Under the pieces are notes generated by a model. That model did no database searches and had not been told where the DNA came from. It saw only the letters and a program-made list of their open reading frames with translations. DNA of 41,072 nt from Patescibacteria group bacterium (lineage in GTDB: Bacteria; Patescibacteriota; Microgenomatia; Levybacterales; UBA12049): assembly GCA_023484045.1 (NCBI GenBank), contig JAMDAA010000007.1, forward strand, positions 1-41,072, given 5' to 3'. Both the position numbers and the translations under genes were made by a program. Below are positions 33,518-41,072 of the stretch, one piece after another (within the stretch, counting starts at the first letter, position 1; every line of letters begins with the position of its first letter).

Positions 33518-36445
33518 ATGGCAGACGTTAAGCTCAATAAAGAGCAACTCGAAGCAGCTAGACACGGGAGTGGACCCCTTTTAATAATCGCTGGGGCAGG
33601 CACCGGTAAGACGACCGTAATCACCGAAAGAATTAAATATTTAATCCTCGAAAAAAAAATTCTTCCATCAGAAATTTTAGCATTAACTTTTACAGAAAAA
33701 TCGGCAAGAGAAATGCAAGAACGCGTCGATGTCGCGATGCCTTACGGTTATACACAGATGTGGATTTCGACATTTCACGCTTTTTGCGACCGGATTTTAA
33801 AAAGCGAGGCAATCCATATAGGCATTAACCCTTCGTATAAATTAATGACCGAGGCCGAAAGTGTTTTATTCTTGCGGAATAATTTATTTAAATTTAATCT
33901 CGAATATTTTCGCCCTTTAGGCAACCCCAATAAGTTTCTAGAAAGTCTTTTACAGCATTTCAGTCGACTTAAAGATGAGGATGTATCGCCTGCCGAATAT
34001 TTAGATTGGCTAAAATCTCAAAAATATCGCCTCGCTCGCTTCGCGCAGCAAGCTTCGCGGGCGAAGCGGGCAAAAATTGATGAAGAAGAATTAAAAAAGA
34101 ATCTGGAACTCGTAAATGCATGTAAAATTTATGAGGAACTAAAGGTCAAAGAAGGAGTCATGGATTTTTCGGATCTAATAAGCAATATTTTAAAACTTTT
34201 TAGGATACGAAAAAACATTTTAAAAAATTATCAAAACCAATTTAAGTATATTTTAGTGGATGAATTCCAAGACACTAATTTTGCCCAAAATACTTTAGCG
34301 ATACTTCTTTCCGGAGGAAAACAGAACATTACAGTCGTCGGCGATGATGATCAGGCGATTTATAGGTGGCGCGGCGCTGCGATTTCAAATATTATCCAAT
34401 TTAAAGAACATTTTAAAGATGCAAAAATTATAACACTGATCAAAAACTACAGATCGACAAAAGAAATACTCGATTCATCTTATGATTTAATCCAAAACAA
34501 TAATCCCGACAGACTCGAAATAAAAGAAAAAATAAATAAAAAACTAATTTCTGAACGTGGAATAAAAGGAAATGAAATCGAATTTGTTTTTAGTAAAAGG
34601 GCCGAAGATGAAGCCGAATTTGTCGCTAAAAAAATAAAAGAATTAAATAAAAATTATAAATATTCTGATATCGCGATTCTGGTTCGCGCAAACGATCACT
34701 CCCAGTCTTTTACTAGAGCTTTTGAAAGAATAAAAATCCCTTATCAATTTTTAGGGCCCGGTAAGCTTTTTCACGCGGACGAGATAAAAGATTTAATCGC
34801 CTATTTAAAAGTTTTATACAATTTTGAAGAGTCTGCTTCTCTTTACAGAGTTTTGACGAACCCAATTTTTAATTTAGAAGGGATCGAAATCGCGAAGTTA
34901 TTAAATTTGGCGAAAAGAAAAAATTATTCACTTTTTGAAGCACTCGAAAAAGCAGATGAAATTTATCTAAAACCTGAGACAAAAGAAAAAACACAATACA
35001 TCACAGAAATGATAAGAAAACACATAAAAAGAGTTCCCAAAGACACTGCTGGTCAGATTCTTTTTTATTTTTTAGAAGACTCTGGACTTCTCAAAAAAAT
35101 TATTTCATCAAAGACCCAGACGGATGAAAGAAAATCTCAAAATATCGCAAAGTTTTTTGATAAATTAAAAACGTATGAAGTTGAACACGAAGATGCGTCT
35201 GTTTTTGCGGTTGTCGATTGGATTGATTTATCGATGCAAATGGGGGAAAGTCCGCTTGCAACAGATGTTGACTGGAGCGAAAATAACGCGGTCAATATTT
35301 TAACGATACATTCGAGCAAAGGCCTAGAATTTCCAGTTGTATTTTTAGTGAATCTTGTTGAACAACGATTTCCGACCCGTGAACGCAAAGAACAAATCCC
35401 TATTCCCCAAGATTTAATAAAAGAAATTTTACCCGTCGGAGATTACCATCTCGAAGAGGAAAGAAGACTTTTTTATGTCGGTACGACAAGGGCGCGCGAT
35501 CTTCTGTTCTTAACAGCGGCGAATTTCTATGGCGAGGGAAAACGCGAGCGAAAAATATCTCCATTTGTTTTCGAAATCATCGGAAAAAATCGGATCGAAA
35601 AAATTATCTCCAAAAAAAAGACAGAAGAATCATCGAATCAGTTATCTTTACTCGAATGGGCTACTCCTTTAACAGAAACAAAAACGATTGCGAATAAAAT
35701 TACCACGAAGATAAATTATATTTCTTATTCGCAAATTCAAACTTTTGAAATTTGTCCCTTACATTACAAATTAAAATATATATTAAAGATTCCAACTGCG
35801 CCGACCGCAGCCCAAAGTTTTGGAATAAGCCTTCATAGCGTTCTTCGCGATTTTTATCAATTGGCGTTGCGCGACGAAAAAATAAAAATTCATGAAAGCG
35901 AAAAATTATTAGAGAAAAACTGGATTAATGATGGATATACCAGTAAATCTCACGAAAAAGCCGCATTCGAAAAAGCCAGATTAATTCTTTCAAATTATTT
36001 CAAAGAGAATTTTGACCAGAAGATAATCAAAACCCAAATACTCGAATACCCGTTTAATTTTTTTGTTAAAAATTTAAAAGTCGGGGGAAGGATAGACCGC
36101 GTCGATAAAATCAGTGAAAATAAAATCGAGATCATCGACTATAAAACCGGAAGTAATATACCGACCGAAAAGGATATTGCCAAGGATTTACAATTGACTA
36201 CCTATGCTTTAGCGGCGACAAAAATAAACGAAAAAGTTTTTAATAAAAAACCGGACGAGGTCGTGCTCTCACTTTACTATTTAGAAAAAGGACAAAAAAT
36301 ATCCACAACGAGAACAAAAGAACAACTCGAAGAGGCAGAAAAATATATTCTCGAAAGGGTAAAAGAAATCGAAAATAGCGACTTTAAATGCAGTAAAATA
36401 TCTCTTTGTCGAAACTGCGAATATAAAATCCTCTGTTCAACATAA
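33518..36445 (+). CDS. UvrD/PcrA-like helicase with C-terminal PD-(D/E)XK nuclease and Cys cluster
   Basis: LNKEQLEAARHGSGPLLIIAGAGTGKTTVITERI; VDEFQDTNFAQ; VVGDDDQAIYRWRGA; IIDYKTG; C-terminal CSKISLCRNCEYKILC. Confidence 0.95.
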   Translation: MADVKLNKEQLEAARHGSGPLLIIAGAGTGKTTVITERIKYLILEKKILPSEILALTFTEKSAREMQERVDVAMPYGYTQMWISTFHAFCDRILKSEAIHIGINPSYKLMTEAESVLFLRNNLFKFNLEYFRPLGNPNKFLESLLQHFSRLKDEDVSPAEYLDWLKSQKYRLARFAQQASRAKRAKIDEEELKKNLELVNACKIYEELKVKEGVMDFSDLISNILKLFRIRKNILKNYQNQFKYILVDEFQDTNFAQNTLAILLSGGKQNITVVGDDDQAIYRWRGAAISNIIQFKEHFKDAKIITLIKNYRSTKEILDSSYDLIQNNNPDRLEIKEKINKKLISERGIKGNEIEFVFSKRAEDEAEFVAKKIKELNKNYKYSDIAILVRANDHSQSFTRAFERIKIPYQFLGPGKLFHADEIKDLIAYLKVLYNFEESASLYRVLTNPIFNLEGIEIAKLLNLAKRKNYSLFEALEKADEIYLKPETKEKTQYITEMIRKHIKRVPKDTAGQILFYFLEDSGLLKKIISSKTQTDERKSQNIAKFFDKLKTYEVEHEDASVFAVVDWIDLSMQMGESPLATDVDWSENNAVNILTIHSSKGLEFPVVFLVNLVEQRFPTRERKEQIPIPQDLIKEILPVGDYHLEEERRLFYVGTTRARDLLFLTAANFYGEGKRERKISPFVFEIIGKNRIEKIISKKKTEESSNQLSLLEWATPLTETKTIANKITTKINYISYSQIQTFEICPLHYKLKYILKIPTAPTAAQSFGISLHSVLRDFYQLALRDEKIKIHESEKLLEKNWINDGYTSKSHEKAAFEKARLILSNYFKENFDQKIIKTQILEYPFNFFVKNLKVGGRIDRVDKISENKIEIIDYKTGSNIPTEKDIAKDLQLTTYALAATKINEKVFNKKPDEVVLSLYYLEKGQKISTTRTKEQLEEAEKYILERVKEIENSDFKCSKISLCRNCEYKILCST

Positions 36446-36453
36446 GGCTAAAC

Positions 36454-36482
36454 TTGATTTGTTTTGATTTTTCTTCTATAAT
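36454..36482 (+). promoter_or_regulatory. rnpB promoter (TTGATT-N17-TATAAT)
   Basis: Correct spacing; predicted start coincides with the 5' arm of P1. Confidence 0.8.
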
Positions 36483-36488
36483 GTTGGC

Positions 36489-36936
36489 AGTCTAGGAAGA
36501 AGACTGCTACTCCGCGGAGCTTTAGCGAAGTGGAGAGGAAAGTCCAGACAGGTGTAAAGCCGGGGATGGAGCGTAAGCTCCGACGCGTAAGCGCTAGTGT
36601 TCTGAATCCGAAAGGATGAAGAAACCCTGCGAGAATTGACTCAAAGGGAGAGCAACAGAAACGACCCTTCGACTACGCTCAGGGTTAAGTGAGAGCTTGG
36701 CCTGAGTATGCCGAAGGCTGAAACGGGCAATCCTACCTGCTGCAACTTCCGAACGGTGTTTGTCTCGCCGAAAGGCGGACGTAATGCGCTTTACCGAGCA
36801 CCAAAGTTCGAAGGCATTCTGGATAATTATCCAGAGCGGTAAATGACTAATAATCATAACCGAGATAGATTGCGGTAACCCGTCCCGCCGAAGGCGGACG
36901 AGGTTAACAGAATCTGGCTTACTCTCTTCCTAGACT
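36489..36936 (+). ncRNA. rnpB: RNase P RNA
   Basis: P1 arms AGTCTAGGAAGA/TCTTCCTAGACT; GAGGAAAGTCCAGAC; GCAACAGAAACGA; GGCTGAAACGGGCAATCC; ACAGAATCTGGCTTA; followed by T-run. Confidence 0.93.
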
Positions 36937-36960
36937 TTTTTGTGGATTTAATATCAAAAA

Positions 36961-36990
36961 AGAAGCTTCCCAAAGTTTAGGAAACTTCTT
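36961..36990. terminator. Hairpin terminator between rnpB and hup
   Basis: AGAAGCTTCC...GGAAACTTCT flanked by A/T runs on both sides. Confidence 0.7.
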
Positions 36991-37014
36991 TTTATATGCA
37001 CGCTAGATAAAATT

Positions 37015-37287
37015 TTATCTAACTATTTTCTTTAATGTTTTTCCGGCTGTAAAACCAGGAGCTTTTCTCGCTGCGATTGTAATTTTTTCTCCGGTTTTTG
37101 GATTTCTTCCCGGCCTTGCTGCTCTTTTTCTAACTGAAAAAGTGCCAAATCCTGTAATAACAACCTTTTCTCCACGTTTTAGAGAATCTCTGATCGCGTT
37201 AAGAAAAGCTTGCACTGACTCACGCGCTGCTTTGTTTGTAAGATTAGCTTTTTTGGCAACAAGGTCGATTAAATCTCTTTTAGTCAA
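37015..37287 (-). CDS. hup: HU-family DNA-binding protein (TTG start)
   Basis: MTKRDLIDLVAKKANLTNKAARESVQAFLNAIRDSLKRGEKVVITGFGTFSVRKRAARPGRNPKTGEKI; SD AAAGGGGGTGA upstream of TTG. Confidence 0.96.
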   Translation of the reverse strand: MTKRDLIDLVAKKANLTNKAARESVQAFLNAIRDSLKRGEKVVITGFGTFSVRKRAARPGRNPKTGEKITIAARKAPGFTAGKTLKKIVR

Positions 37288-37348
37288 GTATATTCACCCC
37301 CTTTCATTAGAAATTCTTAACGAATTTATGAGTTATAGAATTTCTTAT

Positions 37349-37419
37349 GTCCGCCTGAGAACGCTCCGTGAAGCGTGAACGAATAGTTCTGAAAAGCTAA
37401 ACGGTAAGTTCTGGCGGAC
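37349..37419 (-). repeat. Structured inverted-repeat element in the HU 5' leader
   Basis: GTCCGCC...GGCGGAC arms enclosing ACGCT...AGCGT hairpin and AGTTCT/AGAACT repeats. Confidence 0.6.
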
Positions 37420-37438
37420 TTACAACTTAATTAGGTTA

Positions 37439-37467
37439 AAAATACAATGAAAACATAACATTGTCAA
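37439..37467 (-). promoter_or_regulatory. hup promoter TTGACA-N17-TATTTT
   Basis: Reverse strand TTGACA (37462-37467), 17-nt spacer, TATTTT (37439-37444). Confidence 0.7.
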
Positions 37468-37517
37468 GAAGCAAATTGGAGATTAAATTCAATTAGTAAT
37501 CAAAATTAAAATGAATA

Positions 37518-38777
37518 CTACGAATTTACCGAAACGGCGCGGAATTCTCTTATCGCAGTTACTTTTACCTCGCCGGGGATGGTTAATTTTTTATCGATCT
37601 CTTCCCTTATTTTTTCTGCAGCTAATATTGTTTGACTATCATCAAGTCTTCCCGGATCAATAATAACTCTAATTTCTCTGCCCGCTTCGAATGCGTACGC
37701 GTCGCTTACCCCTTCGTACGTCTTTGCGATTTCTTCCATCTCTTTTAATCTTTTTACATATTCTTCGTAATTTTCCTGTCTCGCGCCCGGTCTTGCGCCC
37801 GAGATAGCATCAGCAGTGTAAACGATCGCGGATTCCACAGACGAAAACGGCTTGTCTTCATGATGTTCTAAAACGCAGTTTAAAACACGATCCGGAATAT
37901 TAAATTTTTTAAGAAAATCAGCACCGAGTTTAGCATGATTTCCTTCCCCTTCTAAAACTTTTCCAATGTCGTGTAATAAACAACCGAGCCTTACGACGTT
38001 TGAATCAGCGCCGATTTCCTGCGCCATATACACACCTATTTTTGTTTCCTCGATCGTGTGACTGATAAGATTTTGCCCGTAAGAAGTCCTGAATTTAAAC
38101 CGTCCGATTACTGACAAAATTTCGACCGGAAGATTGTAAACTCCTACTTCGTGGGCAAGTTTTTGTCCTTCTTCAAACATTACTTTTTCGACTTCTTTTT
38201 TCGTCTGTTCGACGATTTCCTCGATCCTAAAAGGCTGAATTCTTGTGTCGGTTAAAAGTTTTTCTAAAGCGCGTCTCGCGATCTCGCGTCTGACTTGATC
38301 AAACGATGAAAGCCTTATTATTCCCTCTTCATCTAAATCAACATCGACTCCGGTTGCGTTTTCAAAAGCCCTTATATTCCGACCTTCTTTCCCGATTATC
38401 CGCCCTTTCATTTCTTCGTCCGGAATTTTAATCGTCGAAACAGTGTATTCTGCAATATAATTAATCGCACCATGACGCATCGCGTCGACTAATATTTCCT
38501 GGGATTTTTTGTCGACGGTTCTCTTTGCCTCTTCTTCGCGCTCTTTAATTGTTTTTGCGACGATCTGCGCGTTTTTTTGTTCGATCTCTGAAAGCAGTAT
38601 TCTTTTTGCCTCTTCTTCTGTTAATCCCGAAGCTCTTTGAAGTTTCTCTCTATATTCATCTTTAAGATGAACTAATTCTTCGCGCTCCTTATCGAGTCTT
38701 TCTTTTTCACGCTCAAGTTTTTCTTCTTTTTCGAGAAGCTTTTTTTCTAAATCGATTAAATCACTTTGCGGTGCCAT
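37518..38777 (-). CDS. rny: Ribonuclease Y lacking the N-terminal TM helix
   Basis: Coiled coil; KH motif MKGRIIGKEGRNIRAFENATGVDVDLDE; HD domain VVRLGCLLHDIGKVLEGEGNHAKLGADFLKKF. Confidence 0.95.
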   Translation of the reverse strand: MAPQSDLIDLEKKLLEKEEKLEREKERLDKEREELVHLKDEYREKLQRASGLTEEEAKRILLSEIEQKNAQIVAKTIKEREEEAKRTVDKKSQEILVDAMRHGAINYIAEYTVSTIKIPDEEMKGRIIGKEGRNIRAFENATGVDVDLDEEGIIRLSSFDQVRREIARRALEKLLTDTRIQPFRIEEIVEQTKKEVEKVMFEEGQKLAHEVGVYNLPVEILSVIGRFKFRTSYGQNLISHTIEETKIGVYMAQEIGADSNVVRLGCLLHDIGKVLEGEGNHAKLGADFLKKFNIPDRVLNCVLEHHEDKPFSSVESAIVYTADAISGARPGARQENYEEYVKRLKEMEEIAKTYEGVSDAYAFEAGREIRVIIDPGRLDDSQTILAAEKIREEIDKKLTIPGEVKVTAIREFRAVSVNS

Positions 38778-38941
38778 AATTTATTTAAGCAGAACAATAG
38801 AAGACCCGAATTTATCGGCTTAATTTTTAATATGTAAAAAGAGGTCAATTAATCTTTTCATAACTTTGACTACTCGCTTTACAGCTTCTATTTCTGCCTT
38901 TTTATTATACTATTGATCTAACCCCCCGTCAACTAGATGTG

Positions 38942-38964
38942 TTTTAGGGGTTAAACCCCTAAAA
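38942..38964. repeat. Near-perfect palindrome TTTTAGGGGTT-A-AACCCCTAAAA
   Basis: 11-bp arms in the recX-rny intergenic region, without a canonical U-tract. Confidence 0.7.
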
Positions 38965-38976
38965 TAGATTGATTTA

Positions 38977-39474
38977 TCAATTAATTTCATTTTTAATCGC
39001 TTCTTTTATAGTTTCGTAATCGAATCCCTTACTCGCCAAAAAACGAAACAATTTTTGATAAACTTTTTCTTTCGGTAAATTCCTGTATTTTCTCATTTGT
39101 TTTTCGACTAATTTTCTCGCCGACTGCAAGTCGTTTGGAACTTGTAATTTTGAATCTACAATTTGAGATTCGATAATCTCATTATTTATTCCTTTTTGTT
39201 TCAGCTCGATTTTTATTAACCTTAAACTTCTCGGCTTAAATTCTGTCCTTTGTTCGATCCACCATCTGGCAAATTCTTCATCGTTTAAAAATCTCTGTTC
39301 CTTTAATTTTTGGATAATTTTTTCGATGACTGATCGATTAATTTCTTCTGAAGACTTTTTAGATCCTGCTTTGCAGGACTTTTTTTTGAGGTAATCGCTT
39401 ATCTCCTTTTCCGACCTTGGACGAAACGAGAGAAATCGAAGCGCTCTATTATAAAACTTTCCAAAATCATCCAT
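38977..39474 (-). CDS. recX: Regulatory protein RecX
   Basis: ALRFLSFRPRSEKEISDYLKKK...LNDEEFARWWIEQRTEFKPRSLRLIKIELKQKGI; directly downstream of recA. Confidence 0.9.
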   Translation of the reverse strand: MDDFGKFYNRALRFLSFRPRSEKEISDYLKKKSCKAGSKKSSEEINRSVIEKIIQKLKEQRFLNDEEFARWWIEQRTEFKPRSLRLIKIELKQKGINNEIIESQIVDSKLQVPNDLQSARKLVEKQMRKYRNLPKEKVYQKLFRFLASKGFDYETIKEAIKNEIN

Positions 39475-39485
39475 GTGGCAGAAAA

Positions 39486-40628
39486 TTATTCTTTTGTTTC
39501 TTCTACTCCTAACTCAACTGGTGCTGAAGTTGCACTTTTGTGTTTTTCTTTTATTTCCTCTACAATCTTTTTTGCGATATCTGTTTTGTCTTTAAGAAAC
39601 ATTTTTGTCGCTTCTTTTCCTTGTCCGAGCATCAATTCGCCATACCTATAAAACGCGCCGGATTTTTGAATAATTTCCATTTCGACTCCGACATCTACGA
39701 TTCCGCCTTCACGCGAAATTCCGTCTCCGACCATTACATCAAATTCTGCGATTCTAAACGGTGCCGCAACTTTGTTTTTCACGATTTTTGCGCGGTGTCT
39801 CGAACCGATAACTTTATCGCTATCTTTTAATGTTTCTATTTTCCTAACATCAATCCTAACTGATGAGTAAAACTTGAGAGCCAAACCTCCGGTTGTTGTT
39901 TCAGGGTTCCCAAACATCACGCCGATTTTTTGACGGAGCTGATTTGTGAATATAGCGATTGTTTTGGATTTAGAAATAACTCCAGTCAACTTTCTAAGCG
40001 CTTGGGACATAAGACGTGCCTGAAGTCCAATCATGGCATCTCCCATTTCCCCTTCGATCTCTGCCCGCGGAACCAAAGCCGCAACAGAATCAATAACTAA
40101 CACGTCGACTCCGCCCGATCGAATTAAGCTTTCGGCGATTTCCAAAGCCTGTTCTCCTGTGTCGGGCTGGGAAATTAAAAGTTCGTCGAGTTTTACGCCG
40201 ATCGTTTGTGCCCAAAGCGGATCCAAAGCGTGCTCGGCATCTATAAACGCCGCAACCCCTCCGTGCTTTTGCGCTTGCGCGATTACCGAAAGACTAACCG
40301 TAGTTTTACCCGAAGCCTCGGGACCAAAGATTTCGATTATTCTCCCCCTTGGCAATCCACCAACCCCGAGCGCCAAATCCAAGGGAAGACAGCCCGTTGA
40401 GATAACAGATACGTCGAGTTTACCCGCTGCCTCTCCAAAACGCATAATCGAACCGCGTCCATATTGCTTTTCAATTTGTTCCATCGCAAGTTTAACCGCT
40501 TCAAGTTTTTGAGATTGTTCTGTCGGACCATTTGGAGGCATTGCTTTTTGTGAATTCGGCGTGCGTCCCATATTAAAACTCATTTTAAAAGCATTTATGA
40601 TAAAATACAAGAGATCAATCACGATCAT
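39486..40628 (-). CDS. recA: Recombinase RecA (true start probably internal, near [10 protein letters not shown])
   Basis: [95 protein letters not shown]. Confidence 0.98.
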   Translation of the reverse strand: MIVIDLLYFIINAFKMSFNMGRTPNSQKAMPPNGPTEQSQKLEAVKLAMEQIEKQYGRGSIMRFGEAAGKLDVSVISTGCLPLDLALGVGGLPRGRIIEIFGPEASGKTTVSLSVIAQAQKHGGVAAFIDAEHALDPLWAQTIGVKLDELLISQPDTGEQALEIAESLIRSGGVDVLVIDSVAALVPRAEIEGEMGDAMIGLQARLMSQALRKLTGVISKSKTIAIFTNQLRQKIGVMFGNPETTTGGLALKFYSSVRIDVRKIETLKDSDKVIGSRHRAKIVKNKVAAPFRIAEFDVMVGDGISREGGIVDVGVEMEIIQKSGAFYRYGELMLGQGKEATKMFLKDKTDIAKKIVEEIKEKHKSATSAPVELGVEETKE

Positions 40629-40642
40629 TCTGCTTTGCAGGA

Positions 40643-40713
40643 CGGGGAGTAGTTTACCGGTAGAATGCGCGCATGGGGTGCGTGTGGACGGAGTTCAATT
40701 CTCCGCTCCCCGA
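40643..40713 (+). tRNA. tRNA-Pro (anticodon GGG), CCA not encoded
   Basis: CGGGGAG/CTCCCCG acceptor, CGCGC-ATGGGGT-GCGTG anticodon arm (U33, GGG, G37), CGGAG-TTCAATT-CTCCG T arm. Confidence 0.88.
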
Positions 40714-40778
40714 CAAATTAGTGCGGGATTAAAAGGAAGCGGGGTGTGATGGTGTGATTGAGAGGTTTCAATAATATT

Positions 40779-41072
40779 ATGTCCGAGAGAAGTTTATTAT
40801 CAGAAATATCTTTATACAAATCTGCAAATAAAGTATCTAGTCTTGAAGGCGCCATTACCACAGCAAGAAGATGGAAACGCTATGAAAGTAGGCTTTTTAT
40901 TTCTCCCGAGGCTTTAAGAAATGAAACTGTTCTTAATTTTGGATGCGGTGGATCTAATATTGGAGAAGCATTAAGAGAAAAAGGAGTAAATTGTAATGTT
41001 GTTGATGTAGATTTACGCTACAATTCGAAATCACCATTAACCTCAGTAAGTGTTTTGCTTGATACCAAGTCA
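40779..41072 (+). CDS. SAM-dependent methyltransferase (N-terminal part; truncated by window)
   Basis: MSERSLLSEISLYKSANKVSSLEGAITTARRWKRYESRLFISPEALRNETVLNFGCGGSNIGEALREKGVNCNVVDVDLRY; motif I-like LNFGCGGSNIG. Confidence 0.7.
   Translation, partial: MSERSLLSEISLYKSANKVSSLEGAITTARRWKRYESRLFISPEALRNETVLNFGCGGSNIGEALREKGVNCNVVDVDLRYNSKSPLTSVSVLLDTKS

Noticed and set aside
36594-36857. 87-aa - strand ORF
   Set aside because: Lies entirely within the RNase P RNA gene on the opposite strand.
40530-40628. RecA N-terminal extension [19 protein letters not shown]
   Set aside because: Looks like an upstream in-frame overcall; a more plausible start is at [10 protein letters not shown] or MGRTPN.
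1-41072. UGA recoding (as in some Patescibacteria)
   Set aside because: UGA terminates genes here (for example the isochorismatase-like gene at 5113-5115) and full-length proteins do not require UGA readthrough.
1-41072. CRISPR, prophage, transposon or defence island
   Set aside because: No regularly spaced repeats, cas genes, integrase, transposase, restriction-modification or phage structural genes recognised; the helicase-nuclease at 33518 looks like a housekeeping AddAB/UvrD-type enzyme.

Overview
This 41 kb window is gene-dense, AT-rich bacterial chromosome that looks like Patescibacteria/CPR, probably Microgenomates-like. That placement is an inference from gene content and style. UGA is used as a stop. 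I see no rRNA, CRISPR array, transposase, prophage or recognisable defence island. Main content: partial transketolase; P-loop kinase; histidine phosphatase; YbaK-NUDIX fusion; NIF3/YqfO-like domain; isochorismatase-like hydrolase; NUDIX; UppP; MFS; MazG-like; Crp/Fnr regulator; GT2; DegT aminotransferase; ABC exporter; SecA; SerRS; RdgB/HAM1; class I LysRS with a C-terminal B3/B4-like domain; ACT-less aspartokinase-like protein; GreA; archaeal-type PPAT fused to a DUF359 (GTP-dependent dephospho-CoA kinase-like) domain; C39-like peptidase; solute-binding protein; VanW; TsaD; RmuC; flavin reductase; cupredoxin; UvrD-PD-(D/E)XK; RNase P RNA; HU; RNase Y; RecX; RecA; tRNA-Pro; and a partial methyltransferase. 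The most interesting signals are: (1) short palindromic elements apparently inserted in frame in at least five CDSs and also in RNase P RNA, the HU leader and a tRNA leader; (2) a rigid TANAAT-N6-ATG leaderless promoter architecture at roughly 15 genes; (3) an independent transcription unit with a very strong Shine-Dalgarno that seems to encode only the decapeptide MAKKKKKKKR; (4) the PPAT-DUF359 and LysRS-B3/B4 fusions. All calls are from reading the sequence; no database search was run.
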